In this document: one piece after another, positions 36,287-43,767 of the stretch
How positions within the stretch are numbered: position 1 is the first letter of the stretch
How the letters are laid out: the number at the start of each line of letters is the position of its first letter
Assembly: GCA_947496705.1 (NCBI GenBank)
Contig: CANMDW010000002.1
Coordinates: 558,001-622,000, forward strand
Source: an uncultured Aquimarina sp.
Lineage (GTDB): Bacteria; Bacteroidota; Bacteroidia; Flavobacteriales; Flavobacteriaceae
Direction: 5' to 3'
DNA: 64,000 bases
Made by a program: the position numbers and the translations under genes
Notes under the pieces: model-generated
The model's database searches: none
Told to the model about the DNA's origin: nothing
The model's input: the letters and a program-made list of their open reading frames with translations, nothing else

Positions 36287-37339
36287 TTATGAACTTAAAC
36301 ATTGCGCTCTATATTTTGCAGGAGTAACTCCTGTAATCCTTTTAAAGGTGTTGTAAAATGTTGTTTTAGAGTTAAAACCAGATTCATAACCTATAGCATC
36401 TAAAGTGTATTTTGTATTAAATTGAATTATTCGTTTAGCTTCTTCAATTCGGTACGTATTTATAAATTCAGAAAAACTTTTCCCCAAATTATCATTTAAT
36501 AACTGCGAAAATTGATGTGTAGAAATGTCCAATGCTTTGGCAATGTCCAAAGATTTTAAATCAGCATTTTTATACGGTTTTTGCTCTTTTATAAAAAATT
36601 CCAGTTTTTGGATTAACTCAGTTGCTTTTGAATCTTCAATCTTTTTATCTCCATATTTTTTAGTTTTTTTAAAAACTAACGCTCTTTCTTTTTTCTTGAA
36701 TAAAAAAAAGAAATAAAAGGAATAAAATAATATGGAGAAGACAATAGATCCTGTTATAAAATAAGAAAAGCTAATAAAGAAATAAATCAGCCATAAAATA
36801 AGTACAGCTATTAATAATAATATTATCCATAGTTGAATTGGAGTCAGTTTTTGTTGTTTATACTGTGTATTTTTCACCTGCTTAAAAACGAACCAAGCTG
36901 AAATGGATAAATACATTAGCCATTGAATATTTATACTCTTTAAAATGTATTTTTTCCAAAACATAGGGTCATCTGGATAAGGAAAGATAAAATGAATTCC
37001 AATAACAATGAATACCCAAAATAAAATATGATATTTCCACAATACAACTACTTTACTTGAGGGTTTTATTACGGAAACTACATATAAAAAAAGAAAAGGA
37101 CCAATAAATACAAATGAGACAGGTTCAAATCTCGAATACGCATTGGATAAATCATAATGATTAAAGAAATAGACCAAAGAACGTAATACACGTTCGCTAA
37201 AAAACAACAGGAAAAAACCAAATAGGATATTTGTTATCTGTTTTGGTTTTATAAAGAATAAAAAATATATACTTAGTATTAAGCTATTGAAAACACCAAC
37301 TGCACCAATGAAAAATAAAAACAGCGTTGTAAAATTCAT
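36287..37339 (-). CDS. membrane-bound AraC-type regulator
   Basis: A 350-aa protein with about seven N-terminal hydrophobic segments (to about residue 215) and a C-terminal AraC HTH pair (residues about 245-348; KSLDIAKALDISTHQFSQLLNDNLGKSFSEF and TLDAIGYESGFNSKTTFYNTFKRITGVTPAKYR). Proteins of this layout are frequent in flavobacteria. It may regulate the peptidase gene 90 bp downstream. Confidence 0.85.
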   Translation of the reverse strand: MNFTTLFLFFIGAVGVFNSLILSIYFLFFIKPKQITNILFGFFLLFFSERVLRSLVYFFNHYDLSNAYSRFEPVSFVFIGPFLFLYVVSVIKPSSKVVVLWKYHILFWVFIVIGIHFIFPYPDDPMFWKKYILKSINIQWLMYLSISAWFVFKQVKNTQYKQQKLTPIQLWIILLLIAVLILWLIYFFISFSYFITGSIVFSILFYSFYFFFLFKKKERALVFKKTKKYGDKKIEDSKATELIQKLEFFIKEQKPYKNADLKSLDIAKALDISTHQFSQLLNDNLGKSFSEFINTYRIEEAKRIIQFNTKYTLDAIGYESGFNSKTTFYNTFKRITGVTPAKYRAQCLSS

Positions 37340-37384
37340 ATTCCGATTAAAAGACCAAATATATAAATCTTATAATTAAATAGT

Positions 37385-37835
37385 AAGACTCATTACCCCA
37401 TTCCACACACATTACACTCCCCTCCTACTACTTCGACAAGCTCAGCACAGGCTGGCTCGCATAATAAGTGCTCCATTACCTTTTTTAAAGAAGCTTTTCG
37501 TTAGAAAACTTTTAAAATAAACTATGGAATTAAAAACTTTGCTTTTGACCAAAGCAAAGTGACCCGCCTTTGCTTTGCTCCGGCGGGCAGGCATAACGCA
37601 AGTACATTATAGTACAAACATGTGTTGTAGCAAATTGGCGGATACTTGCATTTTACATAATTGCAGATATAACGACACCGTTAGGTGTTTTATATCGTCA
37701 GACAAATCGACTTTAGGAGATTCACGAAATCCTATTTATCAAATATAAACCTGTGAGTAATTATGTAAAAGCCAATTTGCGGATATTTAGTTCTATTGTA
37801 ACTATAATGTAATACTATGTAAAATATCCCAGGAT
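37385..37835. repeat. dispersed repeat block
   Basis: The same order of segments as at 33340: CCATTCCACACACATTAC, AATAAGTGCTCCATTACC, a GC-rich palindrome (CCCGCCTTTGCTTTGCTCCGGCGGG), the TACATTATAGTACAAA segment, the hairpin unit and the 85-bp near-identical stretch ending AATTATGTAAAAGCCAATTT. No gene is supported. Confidence 0.75.
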
Positions 37836-37839
37836 AATT

Positions 37840-38192
37840 CTATTTCATAGTCATCTTAGCTACTTGATCAGCTGTTCTTTTGTTACCTTCTTTAAATGTT
37901 AACGTTTTGCTTGAAGTATTAAAAAACCAATTTGTATAGTCTGGATTACTTGGGTTGTCCTCAGCATGACATTGCGGAATAAGGTATAACAGGTTGTTCT
38001 TGCACAATTTTTTTAAGAATTTTCTAAAATGTAGCCCATTGTGGCGGTTCTTTTCTACCAATCCTTTTCGTGCCAGCTTAGGGTAAATATATCTATAGTT
38101 CGAACATTTGCTTGCCCCGTGTTTTCTAAGTGCTCTTGTATAGCTCTACTTATACGCCTAGCTTTTTGAAAATCTGCATGAGATAAATTCAT
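37840..38192 (-). pseudogene. frameshifted hypothetical gene
   Basis: Reading from ATG at 38192 gives MNLSHADFQKARRISRAIQ..., ending early after IDIF. A one-base shift near 38090 continues into KLARKGLVEKNRHNGLHFRKFLKKL... to the stop at 37840. The joined product of about 115 aa looks like a continuous small basic protein, so a single frameshift has probably broken it. The family is not recognised. Confidence 0.5.
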
Positions 38193-38736
38193 GGTTTTAA
38201 AATACTAATTTTTTGAAGAATCTCTCTTTCCTTTGCAAAACTGAGGTTTCATGAGGTATTCGGGTGAAAAAATGAGATTTGCCGAAGGCTATCTTGTTAA
38301 AATGGTACTGGACAATCGTTATGAAAACCTTCCCCTGGAGGGATAGGAACTCATCAGGGACGACCGATTTTAAGGCAGAGGGCATCGGGAAACGGCCCGC
38401 AAAAAGGTAGGGGCAATCCGTTCCAATCAAAATATCGGCCTGCTCCATCCTTGTACGGAGATTTCCATTGTCCCACCAATCCCCTTTTTCGTCACCGATT
38501 CAACCTGTTTCAACACTTTTTGTGGCATGGTATTATATTAAAAATTAAGATTTGCCAAAGGCAATCTTCTTAAATGGAATCGGTCTTCATGGGAGTCGGA
38601 CCCATGAGAGGCTTTTTCATTTTCAAGGTTGGTTTTTCTAATTGTAAGTTCAGACGACGACGGGGACTTCATATGCAAAGTCCCCGCCGTTATAAAAACC
38701 ATTCTTAACAGAGTAATGGATAACAAATACAGTGAT
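38193..38736. other. gap with decayed coding remnants
   Basis: About 540 bp where minus-strand frames hold protein-like fragments (for example MEQADILIGTDCPYLFAGRF and MPQKVLKQVESVTKKG) that cannot be joined without frameshifts. Two short similar segments (GATTTGCCGAAGGC at 38277 and GATTTGCCAAAGGC at 38549) repeat. GC content rises here and stays high to about 41.7 kb. Confidence 0.4.
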
Positions 38737-39321
38737 ATGAAAGACCTTTTGATTATTTCTTGTGCTTTTTTGATTTCAATTTGCGCCTTTGGTCAGGAAG
38801 ATGAACCCACGGATTCTGAAAAGAGGATCGGGAAGTTTTCCGTGGCCAAAAGAAACGAGATAAGTATCGACGTTATGTCGGCAATAGCCATTCCGGCCCT
38901 TAGTCCCAGGTATGAGTATATCTTGGGGCGATACTCCGGGATCGGCGCGGACCTGTTTGTCTCCCTGGATTGGGATGGTTATACAGATTTTGAACAATTC
39001 TCTTTCACACCTTACTACAGACAATATTTCTTTTCCAAACAGGATTACGGGGCCAAGGGGTTTTATGCGGAAGGATTTTTGAAATTCTTCATTTTTAGAG
39101 AGTGGTTTTCCGCTATTATAAATGATTTCTTGTCAACAGGTGAAAGTTATTATTTTGATACCTCCATAGGTGCGGGAATTGGTTGGAAATGGATAAGCCA
39201 GAGCGGTTTTCTTGTGGATTTAGGTGTGGGGCTCGGGAGGAACCTTGGATTGCCGAGCGATGACATTGTTGGTTGGGAGGTGCAACCAAGGGGCGGCTTG
39301 AATTTTGGATGGAGGTTTTAA
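38737..39321 (+). CDS. outer-membrane beta-barrel protein (DUF3575-like)
   Basis: About 194 aa from the ATG at 38737, chosen because a signal peptide (MKDLLIISCAFLISICAFGQ) starts there. After it come alternating strands such as PALSPRYEYILGRYSGIGADLFVSL, TPYYRQYFF and YFDTSIGAGIGWKW, and a C-terminal aromatic (FGWRF) as in barrels inserted by BAM. The layout matches small DUF3575-type barrels of Bacteroidota. Role unknown. Confidence 0.65.
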   Translation: MKDLLIISCAFLISICAFGQEDEPTDSEKRIGKFSVAKRNEISIDVMSAIAIPALSPRYEYILGRYSGIGADLFVSLDWDGYTDFEQFSFTPYYRQYFFSKQDYGAKGFYAEGFLKFFIFREWFSAIINDFLSTGESYYFDTSIGAGIGWKWISQSGFLVDLGVGLGRNLGLPSDDIVGWEVQPRGGLNFGWRF

Positions 39322-39489
39322 TATGACCGCAAGGCCGAAATACAGTTTTGCCAATTACAAAAGGTAATGCGAAAATACACTACTAAATGCAAAAAGTACA
39401 GAACCTATTGAGAAAGACGAGTGGAGAGTGTTTCCCGTAAGCTTTGGGAAGTACCCAATACAAAACAGAAAGCCAATAAACTCAATACT

Positions 39490-39723
39490 ATGACCAAACA
39501 AAAGAAAAGTTGGGGATTACTGGAGAATCCTTTGTTGTACGCAATATTCGGGGCACTAGTTGTGGTGATAAGCAAAGCGAACACCAATACGGAGGAATGG
39601 ACCTCAAAACTGGATTATTGGTTGCCCTACATAGAAGTTGTGGGATGGTGTTTTGTCGTGGTGGCCGCAATCCTGTGCTTTATGAGAATATGGAACAAAG
39701 CGATTGAAGATCAGGACCGTTGA
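39490..39723 (+). CDS. small two-helix membrane protein
   Basis: A 77-aa protein from the ATG at 39490. Hydrophobic stretches NPLLYAIFGALVVVISKAN and VEVVGWCFVVVAAILCFMRIW-like segments suggest two membrane helices joined by an acidic loop. Not recognised as a family. Confidence 0.5.
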   Translation: MTKQKKSWGLLENPLLYAIFGALVVVISKANTNTEEWTSKLDYWLPYIEVVGWCFVVVAAILCFMRIWNKAIEDQDR

Positions 39724-39735
39724 ATAAATCTTGAA

Positions 39736-39978
39736 ATGGGAAGGGATAAATACATCAGAAGGAAGCTGTACAAACAAATCCTGGAAGAGAACCAAAGGCT
39801 CGAAGAAGAGAAGAAAAGCCTCATGGTGGATATCAGGATTTTGGTCCAAAATAAATTTTCGTTCGATAAAGCATTTGTGGGGTCAAAATGGCGAAAACAC
39901 TTTGAAAAGGAGGAAACCTTCAAAAAACTATGGAAAGAGATCCAACTGGGAAAAGGTTGTGGGAACCTATCAACATAA
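39736..39978 (+). CDS. small coiled-coil hypothetical protein
   Basis: An 80-aa charged protein with a helix-forming stretch (KLYKQILEENQRLEEEKKSLMVDIRILV), 12 bp after the small membrane protein, so the two may be co-expressed. No known family. Confidence 0.4.
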   Translation: MGRDKYIRRKLYKQILEENQRLEEEKKSLMVDIRILVQNKFSFDKAFVGSKWRKHFEKEETFKKLWKEIQLGKGCGNLST

Positions 39979-40054
39979 ACAATCAATGCCCACAGGTTTA
40001 AAACTCCCCACCAATTTTAGACATTGATAATAAACAACCATAAATTTTTAAAAA

Positions 40055-40525
40055 ATGAACAGATCAAGAAAAATGAAAGCAATGATTCCTTTGGCAGTAG
40101 TAGTATTTGCGACAACATTATCCACTTCATGTAATAGCGAAGAGGATCTTCTGCCCATAGTAGGCACCTGGTTACAGGTTTCAAGCTCAACAGAGGAGTT
40201 TACAAACAATGTTTCGGACGGTATAACAACAGAAACCATTGATGCCGATAATTTCATTAGAATTACCTTCAATGCAGATGGAACATTTAGCGAATTTAAA
40301 TCTTACTCTTCTACTGTTAGAGGAGAGGTTATTGTTGAAACATCGACCGATACTGGAACATACTCGACTTTTGGAAATCTGCTTTCCGTAACCTATGACG
40401 GTGATACTGAAACAGCTGAATTTACTTTGAGCGGGACACACCTTGGCATTGTGTATGTAGAGGAATTGACTCAAAATGGCGATCAAAAGAGATTAGTTAC
40501 AATAGCGACTTACAATAAACAGTAA
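40055..40525 (+). CDS. lipocalin-like lipoprotein
   Basis: A 156-aa protein with a lipoprotein signal ending TTLSTSCNSEED, then the lipocalin-like start LLPIVGTWLQVSSS and regular strands (IRITFNADGTFSEFKSY, GTYSTFGNLLSVTYDG). This is the pattern of the many lipocalin-like lipoproteins of Bacteroidota; ligand unknown. Its TAA overlaps the ATG of the next gene. Confidence 0.7.
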   Translation: MNRSRKMKAMIPLAVVVFATTLSTSCNSEEDLLPIVGTWLQVSSSTEEFTNNVSDGITTETIDADNFIRITFNADGTFSEFKSYSSTVRGEVIVETSTDTGTYSTFGNLLSVTYDGDTETAEFTLSGTHLGIVYVEELTQNGDQKRLVTIATYNKQ

Positions 40526-41317
40526 TGAGCATATACTGGAGCAGTGGGATATGCGCTGCTCCATTATTAAAGGTCATGGGAACTAATCGACATTTCATTC
40601 GTACTGCTCTGGCTTTTGGTCTATTTCTATTATCAGTCCCTTTCTTACAGGGACAAACGTTTTATGCATTGCAAATTGACCGGAACATCCGTTTTGAAGC
40701 CAGTGACATCAATGCCAAGTATCAACCGTATTTGGTAATGGGGGCCAATCAAGCCTTGGAGCTCCAATCCACCGTTGCCCGATTCTTGGTCAAAAAACGT
40801 ACTGTTGAACGGGACGATAGTTTATCCCCAAAAGCCAAATACCAGTTGTTAAGGCGCGTATCAAGTCGGGAAACCTCGGAAATGGCGGATGTCCTGGGAC
40901 GATACCGCTGGCAAGAGTATATAAGGGTCAAGGCCCAGATCCAACCTATACCGGAACCCCTTGATCTTAGGACCAATGACAGTTTACCAAAACGGGCGCG
41001 GAAAAAGAAATCCGAGGCATTGGACATCCCGCCCTCCAAGGTCGGGCCAAAGAAAAAGAAGCGGATCACCATCTACACATCCAAGGGCTGTGATGCCTGT
41101 GATAGCATTGTGGGCCAGCTCAATGCTAGAAACTTCATCTTTAGAAGTGTTTCCCTGGGTGAAGAACCCGAAGTAAAGGAGCAATTGGGCCAAATTTTGT
41201 CCAAGTCGCCGCAAGAGATGGATTCCTTGTCCAGCCCCATAATCAGTTTGGGGGGGCAGGCTCTACACTAGGATCACCACTTTCGACCGGATGATGGAGG
41301 AAATGGAAAAGGAGTAA
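40525..41317 (+). pseudogene. secreted glutaredoxin-like protein, frameshifted at a G7 tract
   Basis: The frame reads from ATG 40525, or more likely 40576 where a signal peptide begins (MGTNRHFIRTALAFGLFLLSVPFLQGQ). It carries a C-terminal glutaredoxin-like domain: ITIYTSKGCDACDSIVGQLNARN with a CxxC pair. It stops at 41271 just after seven G (41250-41256). With one G fewer the frame continues SLGGRLYTRITTFDRMMEEMEKE to a stop at 41317, which is the expected end of a glutaredoxin fold. Hence one base too many in the tract, by mutation, phase variation or error. Confidence 0.6.
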
Positions 41318-41336
41318 AACAAAAAATGCTGAGTAT

Positions 41337-41752
41337 ATGCTTAAGAACAAACTAAAATTTTTATGGGCAGCACCCCTTTTAATGGCTTTTCAATGTGATG
41401 ACGATTTTGTTTCGCTTGAGTACAATCCCTACAAAACGAACGTGACCTCTAATTTGAATTTTTCACCGAACGATACGATCTGGATATATGGGAGAACATC
41501 CAGTAAAGTGCTCAACCCGTCCGTAAACGATTCCGTTTTTAGCGACACCCCCAAGATGACCTATTTTCAATATATAGATTCATCCGACCTACCAAAGGTT
41601 CGAACTGTATAGATGCAGTGGACAGATTTGAGCTGATTTCGGATAAGGGCGAAGTCTCGTTTCTTCCGTCCTGTCTAAATGCACATATTGCCATCTTTCC
41701 CGAATTGGAGGGCAAGAATGGTTCTTATATTTATAGGATCGGGCTAAGCTAA
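41337..41752 (+). pseudogene. frameshifted small lipoprotein-like gene
   Basis: The frame starts MLKNKLKFLWAAPLLMAFQCDDD, a lipoprotein-type signal, and stops at 41612. A shift near 41595 opens KGSNCIDAVDRFELISDKGEVSFLPSCLNAHIAIFPELEG... to 41752. The two parts join into one protein of about 138 aa. It follows the broken glutaredoxin-like gene, so this block seems to be decaying. Confidence 0.55.
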
Positions 41753-41769
41753 AGAGGTTCTTTATCATA

Positions 41770-41801
41770 GCCCTGCTACTTACCCTATTTTGTAGCAGGG
41801 C
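41770..41801. terminator. GC-rich hairpin (GCCCTGCTAC / GTAGCAGGGC)
   Basis: A 10-bp stem with a 12-nt loop, 17 bp after the last forward gene and about 60 bp downstream (minus sense) of the orphan operator-promoter at 41.87 kb. No T-run is present, so its strength is uncertain. Confidence 0.4.
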
Positions 41802-41849
41802 ACTACTTCAAACCCTCACATACCCCATTAAACATGAGAGTTTGTTTTA

Positions 41850-41895
41850 ATTACACTACAAAGATGAAATTATACTACGCAGTCTTTTTGCGTAG
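41850..41895 (-). promoter_or_regulatory. orphan copy of the RNA-repair operator and promoter
   Basis: CTACGCA (41875-41881), 7 bases, TGCGTAG (41889-41895). On the minus strand it is followed by ATTTCATCTTTGTA-GTGTAATTAAA, almost the same string that follows the operator before the zinc-ribbon gene at 54.0 kb. No open frame longer than about 10 codons follows, so this is either a truncated remnant or the promoter of a short RNA. It marks the left border of the RNA-repair island. Confidence 0.65.
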
Positions 41896-42122
41896 ATAAA
41901 AAATCACTTATAAAAAATACGATGTCTGTCATTTTTGCTTTTTACTCCTTGTGTTTCAGGAGGGTATAAAGCTTTAGTCATCGCTTTGATGTAATTCGAA
42001 ATCCACTTTGATATTATTCTAGTGATCAAAAGCTTCAAACTTTTCTTTTTTCTTTTGGTAATAGTAAAGTGAGTTTCCATAATAATTAGATGAATTGATT
42101 AAACATTGTTTTAAAAAATCAG
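41896..42122. other. gap between orphan operator and tRNA array
   Basis: About 225 AT-rich bases. A T-run (TTTTTTAAAACAATG on the minus strand) directly follows tRNA-Phe and may end the array transcript. No gene is seen. Confidence 0.4.
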
Positions 42123-42268
42123 TGGAACAGATAGGATTAGCTCATGAGATTAATACTTGATAATTAGGTATTCGTGAATGCAAAGCATTTCGAACCTATA
42201 TCTTCGGATCTTCAATCCGGCGCACCTGCCTGGCCGGCAGGCAGGTTGACCAACTTTGCTACTGTTCC
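42123..42268 (-). tRNA. tRNA-Phe(GAA), interrupted in D-loop and T-loop
   Basis: Acceptor GGAACAG/CTGTTCC pairs fully (42262-42268 and 42124-42130), discriminator A. The anticodon loop is TTGAAGA (GAA). The D arm (GCA ... TGC) holds a 21-nt palindrome (42225-42245, CCTGCCTGG...GGCAGG). The T-stem ATAGG/CCTAT is perfect, but its loop is TTCGA + 52 nt + AT; the insert is 42138-42189 and begins AATGCTTTGCATTCACGA. Removing both inserts leaves a normal tRNA. Last gene of the array. Confidence 0.8.
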
Positions 42269-42274
42269 TTTTTG

Positions 42275-42408
42275 GGTGTACTCCGGGACTCCCCGCCTGC
42301 CACCTATAAAAATATTGACTTCGGGCAGGGAACCCTGTTCCTCCCGTTCACAGCGGGGCGCTTTACCAGATAAGCCTGCCTCGCCGATTCAGGCAGGCTA
42401 GAGACACC
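42275..42408 (-). tRNA. tRNA-His(GTG), interrupted in D-stem and T-loop
   Basis: The anticodon loop is CTGTGAA (GTG) on a CCCG/CGGG stem, and an extra 5' G can pair with C73, as in all tRNA-His. A 23-nt palindrome (42375-42397) splits the D-stem; without it GCTT/AAGC forms. The T-loop is TTC + 39 nt (42291-42329, CCTGCCCG...GGCAGGCGGGG) + AGT. Acceptor GTGTCTC/AGTACAC has two mismatches, the weakest in the array. Confidence 0.7.
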
Positions 42409-42414
42409 ATTTTG

Positions 42415-42536
42415 ATGACCTGAAAGGATTACTCATTATCTACTATTTTGATAATTAAGAAATCGTGAATGCAAAGCATTTCGAACCTTTACACCAAGAG
42501 TCAAAGTCTTGGATGCTGCCGTTACATCACAGGTCA
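42415..42536 (-). tRNA. tRNA-Gln(TTG), interrupted in T-loop
   Basis: Acceptor TGACCTG/CAGGTCA is perfect, the D-stem is ATGT/GCAT, and the anticodon stem CAAGA/TCTTG has loop CTTTGAC (TTG). The T-stem AAAGG/CCTTT is perfect with loop TTCGA + 51 nt + AT; the insert is 42430-42480, starts AATGCTTTGCATTCACGA and ends ATGAGTA. The discriminator is T, which is unusual. Excision gives a canonical 71-nt tRNA. Confidence 0.85.
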
Positions 42537-42541
42537 ATTTG

Positions 42542-42612
42542 TAAGCTCAATAGGATTCGAACCTATACTCCAAGGTTCGTAGCCTTGGGTGCTTCCGTTA
42601 CACCATGAGCCC
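42542..42612 (-). tRNA. tRNA-Arg(ACG), intact
   Basis: A complete cloverleaf of 71 nt: acceptor GGGCTCA/TGAGCTT (two G-U), D-stem GTGT/GCAC, anticodon stem CAAGG/CCTTG with loop CTACGAA (ACG), T arm ATAGG-TTCGAAT-CCTAT. No CCA is encoded; CAA follows the discriminator A. Confidence 0.95.
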
Positions 42613-42619
42613 ATAGTAG

Positions 42620-42764
42620 TACTCCTCCTTGGATTACTCATTGATTCATATTGATTTAAGAAATCGTGAATGCTATGCATTTCGAACCAAGACTATACGA
42701 GGCTTAAACCCGATGCGGCTGAGAGTTGGGTACCCACCGCATCATCTGGCCCATCGCCAAAAAC
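42620..42764 (-). tRNA. probable tRNA-Leu(TAA), interrupted in T-loop, 5' half unclear
   Basis: The T-stem CTTGG/CCAAG is perfect with loop TTCGA + 47 nt (42635-42681, AATGCATAGCATTCACGA...ATGAGTA) + AT. The anticodon stem CGGG/CTCG carries loop TTTAAGC (TAA), followed by a 5-nt variable loop. The 3' acceptor strand is GAGGAGT. A strong hairpin (GATGCGG/CCGCATC) fills the D region, probably another insert, and only a weak partner (GTTTTTG) for the acceptor is found, so the 5' end is uncertain. Confidence 0.5.
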
Positions 42765-42793
42765 GTCTACAAGACCTTTCTAGCTCTGTCCTG

Positions 42794-42896
42794 TACAGGG
42801 AGAGAGACTCGAACTCTCAAAATCCTGATTCTAAGTCAGACGCGCCTGCCTGCCGAAGCTGGGCGCAGGCAGGTTTGCCAGTTTCGCCATCCCTGC
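42794..42896 (-). tRNA. tRNA-Leu(TAG), interrupted in D arm, short variable loop
   Basis: Acceptor GCAGGGA/TCCCTGT, anticodon stem TCTGA/TCAGG with loop CTTAGAA (TAG), T arm GAGAG-TTCGAGT-CTCTC intact. A 29-nt palindrome (42845-42873) is inserted in the D arm after GGCAAAC. The variable region is only 5 nt, whereas bacterial tRNA-Leu normally has a long variable arm. Confidence 0.85.
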
Positions 42897-42901
42897 ATTT
42901 G

Positions 42902-42974
42902 TTGAGGCATTGGGATTCGAACCCAAGACTTCTGTGATATCAGCACAGTACTCTACCAACTGAGTTATACCTCA
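42902..42974 (-). tRNA. tRNA-Ile(GAT), intact
   Basis: A 73-nt cloverleaf: acceptor TGAGGTA/TGCCTCA, D-stem ACTC/GAGT, anticodon stem CTGTG/CACAG with loop CTGATAT (GAT), T arm TTGGG-TTCGAAT-CCCAA. Discriminator A followed by CAA. Confidence 0.95.
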
Positions 42975-42979
42975 ATTTG

Positions 42980-43144
42980 TACTCCATAAGGGAATCCCCG
43001 CCTGCCGTCCTATTTCTAAAACTGGGGCGTGCAGGGAACCCTTGTCTTCCGGTGGAAATGAGGAACGAATTCAACGATTCCTATTTCTCAAAACTTTAAC
43101 CTCGAGTTAAAGCCGGATGCACTATACCACTATGCTAATGGAGC
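42980..43144 (-). tRNA. tRNA-Glu(TTC)-like gene, interrupted in anticodon loop and T-loop
   Basis: Acceptor GCTCCAT/ATGGAGT pairs, D-stem GCAT/GTGC. The anticodon stem TCCGG (43113-43117) pairs with CCGGA (43048-43052), but 60 nt lie between, so a ~53-nt insert sits in the anticodon loop. It folds into two hairpins (CTTTAAC/GTTAAAG and GAAAT...ATTTC). Most splice choices give CTTTCCA (anticodon TTC); one gives TTA. T-stem AAGGG/CCCTT encloses TTC + 40-nt GC-rich palindrome (42996-43035) + ATT. Confidence 0.65.
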
Positions 43145-43150
43145 AATTTG

Positions 43151-43222
43151 TCTGGGGAACAGGACTCGAACCTATAACCTCCCGCGTCCAAGGCGGGTAA
43201 ACTACCATTGTTATACCCCCAG
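43151..43222 (-). tRNA. tRNA-Pro(TGG), intact
   Basis: 72 nt: acceptor CTGGGGG/TCCCCAG, anticodon stem CCCGC/GCGGG with loop CTTGGAC (TGG), T arm ATAGG-TTCGAGT-CCTGT. D-stem TAAC/GTTT has one mismatch. Discriminator A, then CAA. Confidence 0.9.
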
Positions 43223-43230
43223 ATGATTGT

Positions 43231-43296
43231 TGCAGTACCGACGGGATTCCCTTCGGCTATGCTCAGGATAAACTTCTCATCCCGAGTTCTGCTTTG
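43231..43296 (-). repeat. duplicated 3' end of tRNA-Asp
   Basis: The 18-bp string TGCAGTACCGACGGGATT at 43231-43248 repeats the same bases at 43295-43312, that is, half of the T-loop, the T-stem 3' strand, the acceptor 3' strand and the trailer of tRNA-Asp. Between the copies is a flavobacterial palindrome remnant (CCTTCGGCTATGCTCAGG). It looks like an insertion in the T-loop region that brought or regenerated the gene's 3' end. Confidence 0.65.
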
Positions 43297-43369
43297 CAGT
43301 ACCGACGGGATTCGAACCCGCGACCTTCCGAGAGACAGTCGGGTGCACTAGCCATTGTGCTACGGTACT
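43297..43369 (-). tRNA. tRNA-Asp(GTC), intact
   Basis: 73 nt: acceptor AGTACCG/CGGTACT perfect, D-stem GCAC/GTGC, anticodon loop CTGTCTC (GTC) on CCGA/TCGG, T arm GCGGG-TTCGAAT-CCCGT. Discriminator G followed by CAA. A second copy of its 3' end lies 65 bp downstream. Confidence 0.95.
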
Positions 43370-43375
43370 AAATAG

Positions 43376-43492
43376 TGGAAATAGTAGGACTCGAACCTGC
43401 CTGCGCCCAGCTTCGGCAGGCAGGCCTGGCCTAGAAGCTCTGAAGAGACCGAATTTACAGTCCGGAGAACCAACCAATTGCTCAATACTTCC
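43376..43492 (-). tRNA. tRNA-Tyr(GTA), interrupted in T arm
   Basis: Acceptor GGAAGTA/TATTTCC, D-stem GAGC/GTTC, anticodon stem CCGGA/TTCGG with loop CTGTAAA (GTA), and the long variable arm (CTCTTCAGAG) normal for bacterial Tyr. A 34-nt palindrome (43396-43429) lies between the T-stem 5' strand (TAGG) and the loop TTCGAGT. Excision restores TAGG/CCTA. Confidence 0.85.
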
Positions 43493-43499
43493 ATAGTTT

Positions 43500-43590
43500 T
43501 TTGAGACAAGGATGAGATTGCTACGCTTTCTCGTCAAGTCACAAAGTGGATTTTCACGGAATTCAAACAAGTTTGATGCTATTCCAATCA
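43500..43590 (-). repeat. duplicated 3' end of tRNA-Cys with 70-bp spacer
   Basis: TTGAGACAAGGATGAGATT occurs at 43501-43519 and again at 43591-43609, that is, the T-loop half, T-stem and acceptor 3' strands and trailer of tRNA-Cys. The spacer between is not palindromic and matches nothing else seen in the window. As with tRNA-Asp, the copy begins inside the T-loop. Confidence 0.6.
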
Positions 43591-43593
43591 TTG

Positions 43594-43685
43594 AGACAAG
43601 GATGAGATTTGAACCTGCCTATGCCGGCAGGCCTCATAAATAACAGATTTGCAGTCTGTAGCCTTAACCTTTCAGCCACCTTGTC
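43594..43685 (-). tRNA. tRNA-Cys(GCA), interrupted in T arm
   Basis: Acceptor GACAAGG/CCTTGTC perfect, anticodon stem ACAGA/TCTGT with loop CTGCAAA (GCA). T-stem ATGAG/CTCAT is separated from its loop TTCAAAT by a 19-nt palindrome (43614-43632). Discriminator T followed by CAA. Confidence 0.85.
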
Positions 43686-43689
43686 TTTG

Positions 43690-43761
43690 CGATACTGGCA
43701 GGACTCGAACCTACATTTTGAGAGTTAACAGCTCCCAGCTCTACCATTAAGCTACAGTATC
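43690..43761 (-). tRNA. tRNA-Asn(GTT), intact
   Basis: 72 nt: acceptor GATACTG/CAGTATC, D-stem GCTT/GAGC, anticodon stem GGGAG/CTCTC with loop CTGTTAA (GTT), T arm GTAGG-TTCGAGT-CCTGC. Discriminator G, then CAA. Confidence 0.95.
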
Positions 43762-43767
43762 TTATTG

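Noticed and set aside
30633..37835. Chromosomal integron with attC sites
   Set aside because: No IntI-type integrase is present, and the repeats are much longer and less regular than typical attC sites; kept only as a cassette-like observation.
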